Origin: Taudactylus pleione
Taxonomy: Eukaryota; Chordata; Amphibia; Anura; Myobatrachidae
NCBI GenBank assembly: GCA_031769625.1
Contig: JAUIMM010000017.1
Span: 366,501 to 430,500, forward strand
DNA length: 64,000 nucleotides
Direction: 5' to 3'
The translations under genes were made by a program, and so were the position numbers. Shown piece after piece: positions 24,458 to 40,100 of this stretch. Position 1 is the stretch's first letter. Each line of letters starts with the position of its first letter. The notes under the pieces are model-generated. The model had not been told where the DNA came from. It ran no database searches and worked only from the letters and a program-made list of their open reading frames with translations.

Positions 24458-27400
24458 TAAAAAGACATGGGGCCTGATTCAGAGATGAACAATAAATTGT
24501 GCTCGGCCTCACTTACATTTTTAATGAAACCAGCTGTACTATTTTGCTATAATAAAAAACAGCTGGTGTGTAACTCTGAATTATCCCCATTGAGTTCAGG
24601 TGTAACCTGGCTGGAAGTCTTGCAGTATTGTAATGTGATGAGGTGCTTAAAATAACCACAACTGAAAGTGGCAGTATGCATATGCTCAGCTCAGAATAGG
24701 TCGCAACTCTGTCTATACGCCCACAACATGCCAACAGGATGCTTCTCCTTCGTGCCATACAGTTGCCACCCAGTAACGCTCATTCAGTTGTCTATAGAAG
24801 AGCACTGACCACAACAGAAAAACCACAGGTCCCAGCAAGCTTGCCACCATTAAGTGCTCACTGGCACCTGAAACCCCACTGTGAAGAAAATATATTAAAA
24901 AAGAGAAGACACACACCGAATATGTTAACCCTTTATCAACCACTCACACTCAAGCTACATACTTACCTACTCCATGGCGCTGGTCAGGCCCCTTCTCCAA
25001 GTAGACATCCCGGGGGCTTGGCAAAAAAATAAAAAATAAATTAATTTGCGAACCCATGGACATAGAAGCACTGTAAGTGCCCGAGAATGACAGTTTCCTC
25101 ATGTGGGTTCCTGCACATTAGCACTAATTGGCTAGGTCAGACCTCCTCACAGCCAATCAGCTGGCGGTTTCTGACTGAGAGAGGTTTGACTCTTACTCAA
25201 TCAGCGCTAAGGTGCAGGAAACCTAATAGGTCCTGTCATTCTTCAGGAAGTGTTGTACTGTAAAGTATGTACATACAGTGCATGTTTGCCAGACCGTGGG
25301 TTTGCAAATTCATTTTTTATTTTTTTTACAGGTGCCAGCGGCACTTAGTTTCTGTGCATGGTGGCACTTGTGGTTCTCCTGTAATCTGACTGAAAAGAAC
25401 AATAGTAATTACTATCTTTCACCCATTAACCCTGCACCCACCATCACCAGGGGTGCAGGGAAGAGCTTCACCCCAGCCCTGGGGTATCCTTGGGAGGGGG
25501 GAACCCTTTTTCTGGGTAAGGGGGCCACTTTCTAAGAAATCCCAGGGCTGGGGTGACCAGTTTGGGGCTGGTTAATGCTTTGGCAAGGGGGACCCATGAT
25601 GTGTGTCCCCCTGCTATGGCATTAACCATTGGCTTGTTGAGTCCGGTGCTGGTTGCTGGAAATATGAGGGAAACCCACACCATTTTTTCCCAGTACCAAA
25701 ACGTGCACAAAGGTCCAGGACAGATTATACTACTGGGGGGTGCGGAAGGGACCCCATACCGATTTGTTTCAAAATTTAAACAGTTTGTTTATACTATACA
25801 CAAAAGCACTGCACAGATTGACTGATCTGTGCAGTGCTTAACAAAGTCTGTTGAGAAAGGGCCAATACTACCGAGCTTGCACTTGATACAACACAATCAG
25901 TATCAATATAGACAGGGAAACATGATTCTTATTAAATCTAGCGTGTTTAAACATGGCCAGACAGCTTAATCTGTAAGCCCCTATGTTATATTGTTTTATT
26001 TTGTTGTTGACCCTTTATACAGCATTTAAGTATTTATTCATTGATCCTCAAATAAGTTATTGCTCTTATACTTAACTTGTAACTGTGTATTGATATCTTG
26101 TTCAGTGTTTAGGTTACTCTGTAACTTGATAGAATATTATTACTTTGATACATCACTGAATCTGTACTGACAATTTTAAATTCTAGATTTTAAAGGCTCA
26201 TTGTAGCCTGGTTATGTATTTGTAACTGACTGATTAATTACTCCTCTGAGCTTTTTTGTCATTTTATGTTCTTTTTACCAGTCTGTTATTTTTTTTACCA
26301 AATCAGAACCCACCCCCTGTACCAGCTGACCCAGCATCTCCTACAAAGGGGAATCATTTGAAAGCCTGCAAAGACTTGGCCTGCTACCTTAAACATGTCA
26401 TCTGAAACATGGAGTTAGAACCGGAGTTTGAACTGGATTCGGACTACTTTCTAAACCAAAATGGAACAATTTCTCAAGCACTACAGCTCAGGAATGCTAC
26501 CACTCCACCTTCAATTCAACCCCCCCCCCCCACCTCCCACCTCCCGTACACTGGGTTTGGGTGCAGTCTCATGCTGCATCCCAATTGCACTCAACAAACT
26601 TCTGGATGCGACAAGATCTCACACTCGAATGAGGGAAATGCTAGGTGCAGTCATGTTACCTGTTACAGTTTACACCATTATTTTTATTTTCTGATTAACT
26701 TTAACATGGTTTTTACCTTATAATGCTGTCACTATTCTTTTAAGATTGCCTTTTATACCTTTGTATTTAGCCTTTCATTCATTATTTTTATTTTCTCTCC
26801 GCCTGGATGTTATACTTCCGCTACTTGCACACCCTGCCAGATGTAACCTACACAGTGCACCCCAGATGGCTGCCTTGGACGGTTATTTCTTGGGCAGGAT
26901 GAACAAACACGTGGATCTATTCATTCAGGGTGTATTATACTGTATTACAAATGTTTCAGTCACCCATATACATCATATCAAAAAAGTTATTTAAGTCGAA
27001 CTCCGGCGCACACACTGTGTCTGCCCAATCCCACTCACCAAAATCCAGCCCAATCAGGTGATACAATAATACATAATAATAATAATAATAATAATAATAA
27101 TAGGAAAGGAGATCAAAGGCGATACATACAAATAATTCCAAATGAGTGGATGATGACAAACCAAGAAAAGTCCAAAATTCAAAAGAAAATGTCTAAAAGG
27201 TCAATATAAATAGTACCTTCCTCTCTTCTTAAAGAAACCTTGATGTGTGGATCCCAACCATTTGAGATGTGAGTTAGGGTACATACGCCTCATATAATTT
27301 ACTTTGTGTAACCATTTAAAGGTGATTTCCTTCCAAAGAAACCATTACGTGTTTTGTTCCCGTACCACTAGTGAGAGTTATTGGTACGCTAAAAATTTTT

Positions 27401-28406
27401 TGAAAGATATTGGTGTCGAGTCCCTTTCACTTTTTTATTTGGGAACTATATAAACACCATTTTCACGATCAACACAAAAGGGGGATACATTCATCTATTT
27501 ATTTATTAGTACTTCACATTGTGTGCCTTTTTCTTCTCTTTTTTTTATTTCCCCACGTATTCATCCATCCTACTACGGAGTCACTTTAAGAAGAGAGGAA
27601 GGTACTATTTATATTGACCTTTTGGACATTTTCTTTTGAATTTTGGACTTTTCTTGGTTTGTCATCATCCACTCATTTGGAATTATTTGTATGTATCGCC
27701 TTTGATCTCCTTTCCTATTATTATTATGTACCCATATACATCATGCCCAAACTGCATCACTGTTTGCTGTGTTTGGTATTTCCTGTTTTGTACCATGTAC
27801 TTCCGCCCCACTGTATGATATGCCAGCGTGTTATACCTCCAATGAAGTGCATCCACCATAGGCAGGATGTACTTCACATAGATCTACTCATACTGGGTAT
27901 ATCATACTGCCACATACGTCAGTTTTCCCATATATGCCTTGGGTCCTTGTACGGCTTATCTCCCATAGTGTAACCTTCGTAGTGTGCCCACCACGGCTGC
28001 CTCACCTGGTACACTCGAGGATGGGTAAAAATACATGGACCTGATGATTATGGTGGGACCCTACTCCTAGTGTTAGGATGCTGCAACCACCCATTTTGTG
28101 TCATCTCTTCTAGGCATAACCTATTCCACCCAGTGTAATCCAATGTAGTGCGCCCAAGATGGCTGCCTCATCTGGTACCTTTTGTTGGTGGAATATATAA
28201 CCCATGGAAGTTATTTCAAAATGTCTGCACCAACCCTGCAATATGCTTATTGTGCTCTCTAGGTTTTGGTTGTTTTTAATTATCTCTGTGTGGTTTCTAT
28301 TTTCTGCAATACCTAATCCTTGAACAATGTACCATGTTTTCTGATGTCTGTAAAGCGACTTTGAGTCCTGCGGGAGAAAAGCACCATATAAATAAAATTA
28401 TTGTTA

Positions 28407-28440
<34 letters not shown>

Positions 28441-31400
28441 GAACAAATACCCGGCTGCCAATACATATATGGCCTTGAAAAGTGATAAAGTGAACCAAAT
28501 ATTATTGTTGTCATTTACACACCAACGTGGCTGCAAGAATGGGAGTCTGATAAATCCACTTCATGTGTCCAGCACTCAGGTCCCAGCACCTGCATACAAA
28601 GAGAGATAGTATCTGGTGGGTGAGCGCATATACACTCCTCAAATAGTTACAAATCAGCACATATTAATATATATCTTCATGTTCCCGACTGGAAAATCAA
28701 TCTGTGCTCCTGCTCCACACAAGCTACAGTATGTCCCTATTTGCTTCTGTCACATCCATTTATCACAAGAACACAGCCCGTTTCTCAGTCTGTTATGGGG
28801 CCTATACATCTGCGATGGATTGCCCCAATTCCCTGTGCTGCCAACATTGGGGGATCAGAGAAATCCAACTTGACAATCTCAATTCCGACCCAAAAATTCA
28901 TCTGAATCAGCAATTTGGGGATTTTTAACATGTTGAATTTCCCCGATTTCCCGACAGATTGCCGAACATCGATGTCCGCAATTCATGTTATCGGATTGGT
29001 ATCGGCAGAATGGGACATTACACAGAATTAGCACTTACAGAGACAAGCTGGCAACAGGCAGAGAAGGGCAGAAAGGTATTTCCTTCCTGGGCCAGACTTT
29101 CTGCTGTATCTGGTGAATGAAGCATATGAAGGCCCCATTGAGTTTAGAACGTCAGTGATTTCCAGAGTTGTGTAGGTGTTTAGCCCGTATCACTGGCCTG
29201 TACAAGAAGATGCAGAGCAGCATATGAGAGAAAATGTATATGAGAGATTGTACATACTGTGTATCAGCCAGAGACACCCGTACACTCGCCCACACAGAGA
29301 CAAACACCGCTGGGAGACCTGTAAGAAATAAATAATAAAATATATATAAAAGCATGCAGACAAGGTACATTGCCAAATACACACATCTGCAAAGGTTAGG
29401 GACCAGGACTATGACTTGGCATTATGGCACATAACATGTATGTAAAAAAAAATGATGTCATCAATTTACCCCCATCATTAATGAGTGACAAGCCACACCA
29501 CCATAATCAGTTATCAGGCTCACAAACAGCAGTCTCACCCCAGCCAATGATGGTCAGCGCCCAGAAGTAGCTGCGGTCAGACAGGTAAGCCATAAAGATG
29601 AGACTGTGCAGGTAGAGACCTTCTACAAGGATCCAGTAGTGATTAGTTGCCAGAAAGTAAAGAAACAGAGTGACCATCACCTTGCATCCAACCTAAATAA
29701 ACAACATATTAGGTCATCAACTATTTATACAATGTAAGTTACGGCTGGTTAGCATTATCTAGATTGTAAGTTCTTCAATAAAACCAATGATTTACTGCAT
29801 TGTGCAGTCTTAGCACACAATATTTTTCACGATAATTCAATGAGATCTTATATTTATTTCTAACTATCATTAGAGACATGTAATTTGCTTGGTGTGAAAC
29901 ATAATATTTCATATATGATCTTAGTGTTATAACAGTAAAATTTGATGCAGTACAACTCTCACCTTTGTTCTCTGCTGTAGACCATTGTCCTGGCAGTAAT
30001 AGGGGATTTTCCATATACAAAACATGAAACCAGTGCATGGATATAGCGTTAGGGTTAGTGGATATAAATTACATCCTCCACACCTTATATGTGGTTCAAC
30101 ATGCCAGGTCTGTATAATGCAGTACCTTTGTCTGAAGTATATTTAAATATATATTTATTGTATTTTGATAAAATTTAGTTGTAGAATATTACGTATCTCT
30201 TCACTAATCCATCAATGATAGGTGAATTGCAGAATTTTTGGTTTGTATTGATGTTATAAATTGATTCTTGTCCACCTGCAGGTAATACTCATGGTTGCTC
30301 AGGTGTTAAGTTTTTCTTACTATTCATGAGAATATATATATAGTAAACTGTCTCTCACTGCCAGGTTGAGGTCGGCAGAGGGAGAGAAACCATTGTTTGC
30401 AGGAGCGTTTTAAGAGAGGAGGGGGCAGTGTGCAGGCTCAGTGCGGGCCCCCTCCTCTTAGCAGTGCCGCGGCGGCTGGCGGGTGCAGAAGATTCTGGCT
30501 TAGTGCCAGAATATACTGCGCATGCACGGTTCTCCGGGAAAATGGTGCACGCGTTGTTTTCCCATGGGACAGCAGTACTGCGCACGCACGAGGCAACAAG
30601 AAATCCGCCATCACCTGTCTAATACAGGTCTGACCCTTTGAGGCATAGACTCCACAAGACCTCTGAAGGTGTCCTGTGGTATCTGGCACCAAGATGTTAG
30701 CAGCAGATCCTTTAAGACCTGTAAGTTATGAGGTGGGGCCTCCATGGCTTGGGCTAGTTTTTCCAGCATATCCCACAGATGCCTGCTTCGGGCTGAGATC
30801 TAGGGAGTTTGTAGACCAAGTCAACACCTTGAACTCTTTGCCATGCTCCTCAAACCATTCCTGAACAATTTTTGCAGTGTGGCAGGGTGCATTATCCTGC
30901 TGAAAGAGGCCACTGCCATCAGGGAATACTGTTGCCATGAAGGGGTGTACTTGGTCTGCAACAATGTTTAGGCTGGTGGTACGTGTTAAAGTAACTTCCT
31001 CATAAATACCAGGACCCAAGATTTCCCAGCATCACGCTGCCTCTGCCATCTTGCTTTTTACCATACTGCATCCTGGTGCCTTCTCTTCCCCAGGTAAATG
31101 ACGTACACTCACCCGGCTGTTCACATGATGTAATCTTCCTTTGCTCCATGGTCCAGGTCTGACACTCACATGCACATTGTAGGCGCTTTCAATGTTGGAC
31201 AGGGGTCAGCATGGGCACTCTGACTGGTCTGCAGTTATGCAGCCTTATATGCAGCAAGCTGAGATGCTCTGTGTGTTCTGACACCTTTCTTCATACCCAG
31301 CATGACCTTTTTCCGCAATTTGTGCTACAGTAGCTTTTCAGTTGGATTAGACCAGATGGGCTAGCCTTCGCTCCCCATGCACATTAATGAGCCTTCCTTG

Positions 31401-34400
31401 GCCCACTTTTGGTAGGTACTAACCATTGCTTACCAAGAACACTCTACAACACCTGTTGTTTTTTACATGCTCTGACTCAGTCATCTAGCCATCACAATAT
31501 GGCCCTTGTCAAAGCCGCTCAGATCCTTATGCTTGCCCATTTTTCCTGCTTCTAACACATCAACTTAAAGAACTGAGTGTTCACTTGCTGCCTAATACTG
31601 TATATCCCACCATTTGACAGGTGCCATTGTAATGAGATAATCTATGTTACCCTCTCCACCTGTCATTGGTTTTAATGTTATAGCTGATCGGTGTATACAT
31701 ATACACATACATATATTGAATTGCTTTGTAGCAGTCAGAGGTATCTTCCTCCAAATCCAACTGTCACAATTATTGTACATATGTGTCCTTTAGCATTCAC
31801 TTAGGAATTAGAATCCAGCACCAAATACACCAAATAATGGTCCAAGGTCAATCATGATGCAGAGTTTAAAAAACAAATTTAATGTTATAAAATAAATGAA
31901 AAACTGGTACAAATACACAATACAATATTATCTTATCTCAGTCAGACAACAAGCCTTGAGGAATACCATACATTTTCACCACTGTGATCAATGCCATGAA
32001 TAGATCCAAGCAGACTAGCTGTTAACCAAGGAATGTTATCAATCCAATGCATTTTGTTGAGTATCAATTTCATCAGGTATACACTGCTTCCTATTGCCAC
32101 TTATATAGGGCTCTCATAAAGTAGGGCCAATGAAGAGTAATTATATCACAGTTTTAATAAAGACTCCAATAATGGATGTATGAATAATGCTCTCCCAAAA
32201 TGGCAGCCATTTATATAAATACATTTGTTATATTGCTAATAGTATATAATGTATTGCTTTCTAGGATATCATGTGTAAATATAGTATATTCATTGAGCAC
32301 TTGACATTCTATCTCCTAATTGAACCAAAATGTAATTAAATGAATTTCGACTAAGCTATAAGGTATCTAATGGACATCAGATGTTGCTTCTGTTCAATTA
32401 TATATATATGTCCTAATACACTATGTAGACAAAGTGATTGGACACTAACAGCAACTAGATCAACGAGATATTAATGACATCAGTACTTTGTAGGTCCACC
32501 ATGTGCAGTGATTACTGCAGACACCATTCTTGGCAAACTGTCCACAAGTTCCTGGACAACAGCAGATGATATGTTTTGCCATTCCGCCTAAAGTACAGTG
32601 ACCAACTGTGACACTGAAGAAGGTGGAGTCGGCCTAGAATGCACCTGTCACTCATATTTGTCCCAGGGGTACTCAATGGGGTTAAGATCTGGACTGTGAG
32701 CTGGCCAGTCCATCCGGTTTACCGAATTTTCTGTATACCAGTCTAGCGTGGCCCTGGAAACATGACAGGTGGCATTGTCATCCTGATGAAAACATTTGTT
32801 TCTGTAGAACGGCAAGTGCATGGGCCTCCCTACGATGTGTTCTTGTTGAAACCACCACATTAGGGGCCACTTGGAACTTGTGTGCAATGGTATGCATGGT
32901 ATGCATTTCACTTGCGCGGGGGTATCCAAACACTTTTGTCTACATAGTGTACTATTAAATAAGATAAAGTATCAGACTCTACCAAACTGAAGTCTGTAAT
33001 TCAAATACCATATGTAGACTATTTAATAATGACATCCACCAATAGATGCTATTTTTGCTTTGTTCCTGATTATCCTCTTTTTGTTTTTGCTTTGTTCAAA
33101 ACACTAGCTGCCTCCATTTAGTATGCCATGGATAAAAGTGAACAATTGAATGCTGGTGCCTGCTTTATAAGTTTATACCAAGTAGATAAACGCAACATGG
33201 TTTTGCAAATTTACTCTTTTTTTCTTTGCTTCCAACTTAGAATCAGACCCTTAGTGCCCTGTAATACATACTCACCCAGTGGAACTCTGTTCCCTTAGGT
33301 TGCCCAAAATCTAGAAGTTCAACTTCCGCTGCACCTTCATCTTCTCTTGAATATAGTACAGCATCTTTCAAGAATATACTTCCCGCCCGACAAATGAAAG
33401 AGGTGAAGAGATGGATATGGATGTAGTTTCGAGTACAATGCAGGCGTCTGCAGTGTTGGGGTAAATATACAATTTGAATTTACACATTTGGTATAGGTTA
33501 TTAGAGGTTTATAAAACCGAAAATACTTGACATTTTATAAAAAATTGTTCCATATGCTTAAATAGTAAAAACTAAACATATTTGCAGAATTGTGTTACTC
33601 TAAATCAGGTCCAATGTCTTCATATTGGTTGCAATGACAACTACTGTTGGTCCCATTTTAGGCTGACATTTTCACCTTGTTAGTGTGTAACTATCGATGT
33701 TACTGTTATGCATTGTTACACAATATAACATCTTACTTGAAATAGCAAAGGACGCAGAGAGCAATGAGGAGCGTAGCCAGAGAGACTGAATATCCTACAG
33801 TATAAATCAGCCGCAGGCGTTCAAACACCTTCTATGGAGAGAAACAATTCAATATTAACGTACACAACACAGCAGGTCTTAACAGGATCCACTGTGGTGG
33901 GGAGATTGGACGTGGTAACGTGAATACAGTACTGCACTCTCAATATATCATACTATCGTCTACACCTCCTGCTCCGTACCTTCTCCTGGAGCCTTATCTC
34001 AGGGTTGACCAAGGTGACACACTCACTGTAGTTTGCCCAGGTCCTGTTGATTCCTGGCACTTGAAGCCACATACTGGAGGACCCACATCTTCGATGGGCA
34101 TATCCTGAAATGTTTGCCAAGACAAAGAGAAATTGAACACTAAGCTACTTTTGAACTGTAACATAGATAAGCCACACAAAATGCGTAAAATGTAAGGGTT
34201 CAATGTAACCATTTTATTCAGTATTGTGAATATGGTGCATTAATAAACCACTAAAATTTACACTCATAACTCCCAACATTAAAAAAAACACCCGCATGTA
34301 TGATGGATAAGAGACCTCTCCCGATTGGCTGTCTGTCTGTTAGATAGGCAGACACCTGCCCATTAATTTGCTCTGTGTCAGGTAAAGGGCAATACTAATT

Positions 34401-37123
34401 TAACTAATTAAAGGGGCATTATATGTGTACAAAACATTAAGGGGGTCAATATTATATTATTTACTTTAAGGTTGCAATTTTAAATTATGGTTTTATAACA
34501 ATTTTTATAAATAATTGTAAGATATGGTAACATGGGGAGGGTTTTTCCCCAGATATTTTCAAGGCAAGATAGTTGAAACTGGCAGAAGAATAATCCTGGC
34601 TGTCACATACCACAATAATATACCCTGAAAGTGTTCCCGTCTCCAAGGTAAAAGACAGTTATTGAAACAAATTTATGGAAAAGAAAATAAACACACCGCC
34701 AAGGTAAAATGAGTAACAAGCTCCCAAAAATTTAATGTCAGATGTGAACAGTGAAAACAAAATATATATATACACATACAATACTGTGCAAAAGTTTTAG
34801 GCAGGTGTGAAAAAAATGCTGCAAAGTAAGATGCTTTAATAAAAAATAGACGTGTTAACAGTTTATTTTGTCAATTAACAAAATGCAAAGTGAATGAACA
34901 GGACAGAAATCTAAATCAAATCAATATTTGGTGTGACCACCCTTTGCCTTCAAAACAGCATCAAGTCTTCTAAGTAAACTTGCACAAAGTCAGGGATTTT
35001 ATAGGATTATAGTCAGGTGTATGATCAACCAATCATACCAAACAGGTCATAATGATCATTATTTTCATATGAAGGTTGAAACATAGTCATTAAATGAAAC
35101 AGAAACAGCTGTGTAGGAGGATTAAAACTGGGTGAGCAACAGCCAACCTCTACTACAAAGGCGAGGTTGTGGAAGAAAGTTTCATGTTACAGTCCATACA
35201 CCATGACAAGACTGAGCAGAGCAACAAGACACAAGGTAGTTATACTGCATCAGAAAGGTCTCTCCCAGGCAAAGATTTCAAAGCAGACTGGGGTTTCAAG
35301 ATGTGCTGTTCAAGCTCTTTTGAAGGAACACAAAGAAATGGGCAACGTTGAGGACCATAGACGCATTTGGCGGCCAAGGAAACTTAGTGCATCACATGAA
35401 AGACACATCATGCTTACTTCCCTTCGAAATCAGAAGATATCCAGCAGTGCCATTAGCTTAGAACTGGCAGAAACCAGTGGAACCCAGGTACAGCCATCTA
35501 CTGTTCGGAGAAGTCTGGCCAGAAGTGGTCTTCATGGAAGAATTGTGGCCAAAATACCATACCTTCAATGTGGGTACAAGGCCAAGCAACTTAACTATGC
35601 ACGAAAAGATAGAAACTGAGGTGCAGAAAATGGCAGCAGGTGCTTTGGACTGATCAGTCAAAATTTTAAATATTTGGCTGTAACAGAAGGCAGTTTGTTT
35701 GCCTAAGGGCTGGAGAGCAGTACTATAATGAGTGTCTGTAGGCAACAGTGAGGTTCCTTGCAAGATTGGGGCTGCATTTCAGCAAATGTAGTTGGGGATT
35801 TAGTCAGGATTAATGGTGTCCTCAATGCTGAGAACTACAGGCAGGTACTTATCCATCATGCAATACCATCAGGGAGGCGTCTGATTAGCTCCAAATTTAT
35901 TCTGCAGCAGGACAACAACCCCAAACATACAGCCAATTTCATTAAGAACTATCTTCAGTGTAAAGAAGAACAAGACATCCTGGAAGTGATCATATGGCCT
36001 CCACAGAGCCCTGATCTCAACATCATTGAGTTTGTCTGGGATTAAATGAAGAGACAGAAGGATTTGAGCAAGCCTACATCCAGAGAAGATCTGTGGTTAG
36101 TTTTTCAAGATGTTTGGAGCAACCTCCCTTCCAAGTTCCTTCAAAAACTGTGTGCAAGTGTGCCTAGAAGAATTGATGCTGTTTTGAAGGCAAAGGGTGG
36201 TCACACCAGATATTAATTTGATTTAGATCTCTCTTCTCTTCATTCACTTTGCATTTTGCTAATTGATAAAAATAAACTATAAACACTTCTATTTTTTAAG
36301 AAGAATTTTCATCAGGATCTTGTCCTGATGAAAATTCTTCTAATAGAATTGAAACATTGACTAGTGGATGCTCCGTGTCTGATATTGATCCAAATTGCCT
36401 GAGTGCTACCTTTGTTTTATATTTATATTGTGCTGTGGAGGAAGGCACTGGCAGAATATAGTTATTTTTGTTTTTTAGTGCCAAGTTTGCACCTTATATA
36501 CATATACATACATATATATATATGTATGAAAAAACATTTAGCGCTGAAAACAATGTATACAACAAAAATATATATAGTGAATTAAAAAAAGGTCCAAACT
36601 ATCAAAAAAGGTGATTATTTCAACAAAGTCTAAACGATGTATAGGTGCACAGCAAAATCCAAGTGTAGGACGGCCAAGCTCCTTGTCAGGATCCACACCA
36701 CCTCCTCTATTCTGAAATACAATAAAATGACAAAGGCGCCTCCTAGTGTAAACAAGTGCAAATGCCACCAATGTGAATAAATGCAACTTAAAGGTGAACC
36801 TGTATCATATGAGTAAATTAATTGGGCTTATCTCAAAGTATTATAGGTAAGCACGAAGTCATCCACATAATGAATATTTTTCAAGGATTTAATAGAACTC
36901 CAAAAAATACATACAAGAAAAAACAAACAACATAGTACAGATGGTTTTTGCAAAAATAACAGCATATAAAGGTAAAAAATTGCTCGTACAATAATTTAGA
37001 GAAAATAATAGCTTATCTGAAGAAGATTAGATCAGCAGATACACCCAATGCGTTTCGTCCGGATTTAGTATTGTCTTATCCTCAGGGGTAATGAGATAAG
37101 ACATTACTCTATCCGGAGTAATG

Positions 37124-37161
<38 letters not shown>

Positions 37162-40100
37162 TGTACTAAGGGCCTGATTCAGAGCCGGACGCTATTTGCG
37201 CTCGCTCGTTCAGAAAAAAGGGGTGGCTATTCAAATGAACTGTTTGCTCTTTGTGGTCTGTTCACGCCTCTAGGTCTGAACGAGCGAACAAAACTTGCAG
37301 TCATTTTTTGGAAAACTACGCCCTCTGGCCGCTCGCATCCTACGTCATGTCCGCTATTTATTAGATTAATCGAGTACATCGACCAGCGTATGAACTGCTC
37401 GCTATTCTTGTGGTTGGTTTTTCCTACCACAATCTTGCGAGCAGTTCTGACTATAAAATAACCCAGTGACGTGGTCAATGACGCTGCTGTATTAATTATG
37501 CACACCCATAAAACGCCCGTTTTGACCTTGAAGCACGCCTGCGTTCGGATCTCCACTCCTCGTTTTCAAGCACCTTCCCCTGTTACCACCCACATACGCC
37601 TCCCCATGTCACTCAAAATAGCAGACATTCGCTATTTAGCGAACAAACGATTTTTGGCCGCACTGACTGGTTTGAGCATGCGTATTACGATCCGTACGCA
37701 TGTGCAGTTGTGCAAACATCGCTCGGAACGAACGAGCGGCTGCTTACGAGCGGCTCTGAATCAGGCCCTAAGTACATGAAAACATATATATATAATTATA
37801 GAGCTTCGCATCCAAATAGAGAAAGGGAGATGGCTACCTTCCCAATTACATAATACATATATAAATTGTTTGGCGAGCACTAATATATCAATGACATCAA
37901 TTAATATAATAAGATTATTAAAAGAGCAACCATGATTGATACACAGGAGAACAATATATAGAAAATGTATCTAATGGATATTTAATAAAGGGTAAAAAAG
38001 TACAGATAAAATATATCCCATCAAACATACATATAGGGGAACAAATTGTATTATGACTTATTAATTGTAATAGGGACGACAGCTAAAGCAATATAAAATT
38101 ACCAGAGTATATGCAGTGTGGAATACTCAGTCCCAATACAATAGTTCTGGAGTAATCAATACAGTCCTTTTGGAACCAAAAGTCCTAATAATAAATTATG
38201 TTAGGGTTGAAATAGTAAGTGGTATATTAGAAACATCTTTTCTATATATTGGTCTCCTGGGTATCAATCATAGTTGCTATTTTAATAGTCCCAAAAAATT
38301 GTCACCATTTTGTTTTACAGTTTTGATATTTGACTGCGACATTTCTCTCACATTACTATAAATAAAAATATAAACAAAAATATAATATCCAATCGAGATC
38401 CTAACTTAACACTTGGTATGGACAATCGTAAAACGTCAAGAAATAAATACAAAGTTTTTGAAAATTTTAAAGCATATTTCTTATTTAACTAAATTTAAGT
38501 AAGATCTTTAGTGAAAAAAATAAATAAATTGCCTAGGAAAAGCATTACACACGGGAGACCTACAGTCCCTACGGTCCTATCACCCATGATTGTAATGAAA
38601 CAGCAGTGCAAATCATTACTTTTCTTTTTGGAATACTTTTAACAAATCTTTCTTTAAATTTATTAATGTTTTTACTCTCTTTTTGCCACATTTACACAAT
38701 TTTCATACAACAATTTTTATTCAACACATTTTTTATGCCTAAAGGACCCCAGAATACACTGCAAAACAACAGAACACAGAACATATTATTGATCTCCCAA
38801 ATGACAAAAAAATCCTATCTGTTTTAATCTAGTTTTATTTTAAGATGTGTGAGAAGTGCTGTTTTATGATGTGATTGTAAGACAGGCTATAAGTATGGAT
38901 TACTGATACTATTTAGTCTATTTAGGATATAATCTGTCCTTTTGATTACTTAAAAAGTATTTTATATATGTGCTTTGTTAAGTAAATGCTTGTATAGTCA
39001 TTATCTAATTAATTTTTTCAAACTTTTTTTTATGTAATATGTCAGAAGAAGAAAAATGTTACATAAATTCTATATATAATATGTGGTATTAACTAAACTA
39101 CACCTTATAATTATGTTTCCTCCTTTATTGAATATGGCACTATCTGTATGCTGAATTACCTAAGATTTGGTGAATTTGTGTTTGAATTCACTTCTGTGCA
39201 AAAAGGTGCTGTTATTCACCTAAAGTTACAAGTTGATATAAGATTTATACTAGCAAGGGAAAGTCTTTAGCTGCTTATTTCATTTATTTATATAATTAAT
39301 TAATTAATTGATTAATTTCTGTTTCAAGAACTAGTTATAAGAATTAAAAATGATACAAAAAAGTACTATTACTGTGTACCATTGAGTACCATCAGAATAA
39401 AGCACTGATTATACTTCATATATGGAAAAAGTCATAGTAATAGTTTATTAGGCCATTAAGAACTCAGTAGCTCTTGTCGACAAATGAAAAATAAACACCT
39501 TTGTGATTGAAGTCATAGATGTACTTAGGGCAAGGAACAGAGACCAGCTGGTTGGGGAAACCCTGTGGCCAGCATATTATTCCATCCCACTGGGGAGAAC
39601 ACTCTGATCCTAGAAGGAAAGACAAATATATTGAGTACTTACTAACACTGGGTCTGATTCTAAGTCACATGCAATGTTGGATGCAGTTCAGCAATTTTCT
39701 TTTCTGTGTATGCATCTAAGTTGCACTGCACATGTGTCCAGAGTCAGTGCACATAGAGTCGTAGTTGCAATTGAGACACACAGTCTCAGAAGTCTCTACA
39801 AAATGTATTGGGTGTTCCTTGTTGGTGACAGGAAGGTGGCTAAGAGAACATGGTTCATCTTATGGGCTAGTTATGGGAGTGTCGCGGAAGTGGTTGCAAA
39901 GTCAGACGCATAAGTGCTCACAATGGAGGAACAATCTGCAGCGAGTATGGGGCTAGTGCAAGTTTCATTGGTGTGACCGATGGTTGCATCTAAAGACGCA
40001 CCAAGCTGTATTTCAGGGTCTAAAGATGCTCAAAGTGGGTGTCTCAGTCCTTGCACATGCAGACCCACTGCTGTACACCAGGGAAGGGCTTGTAGCAGTA

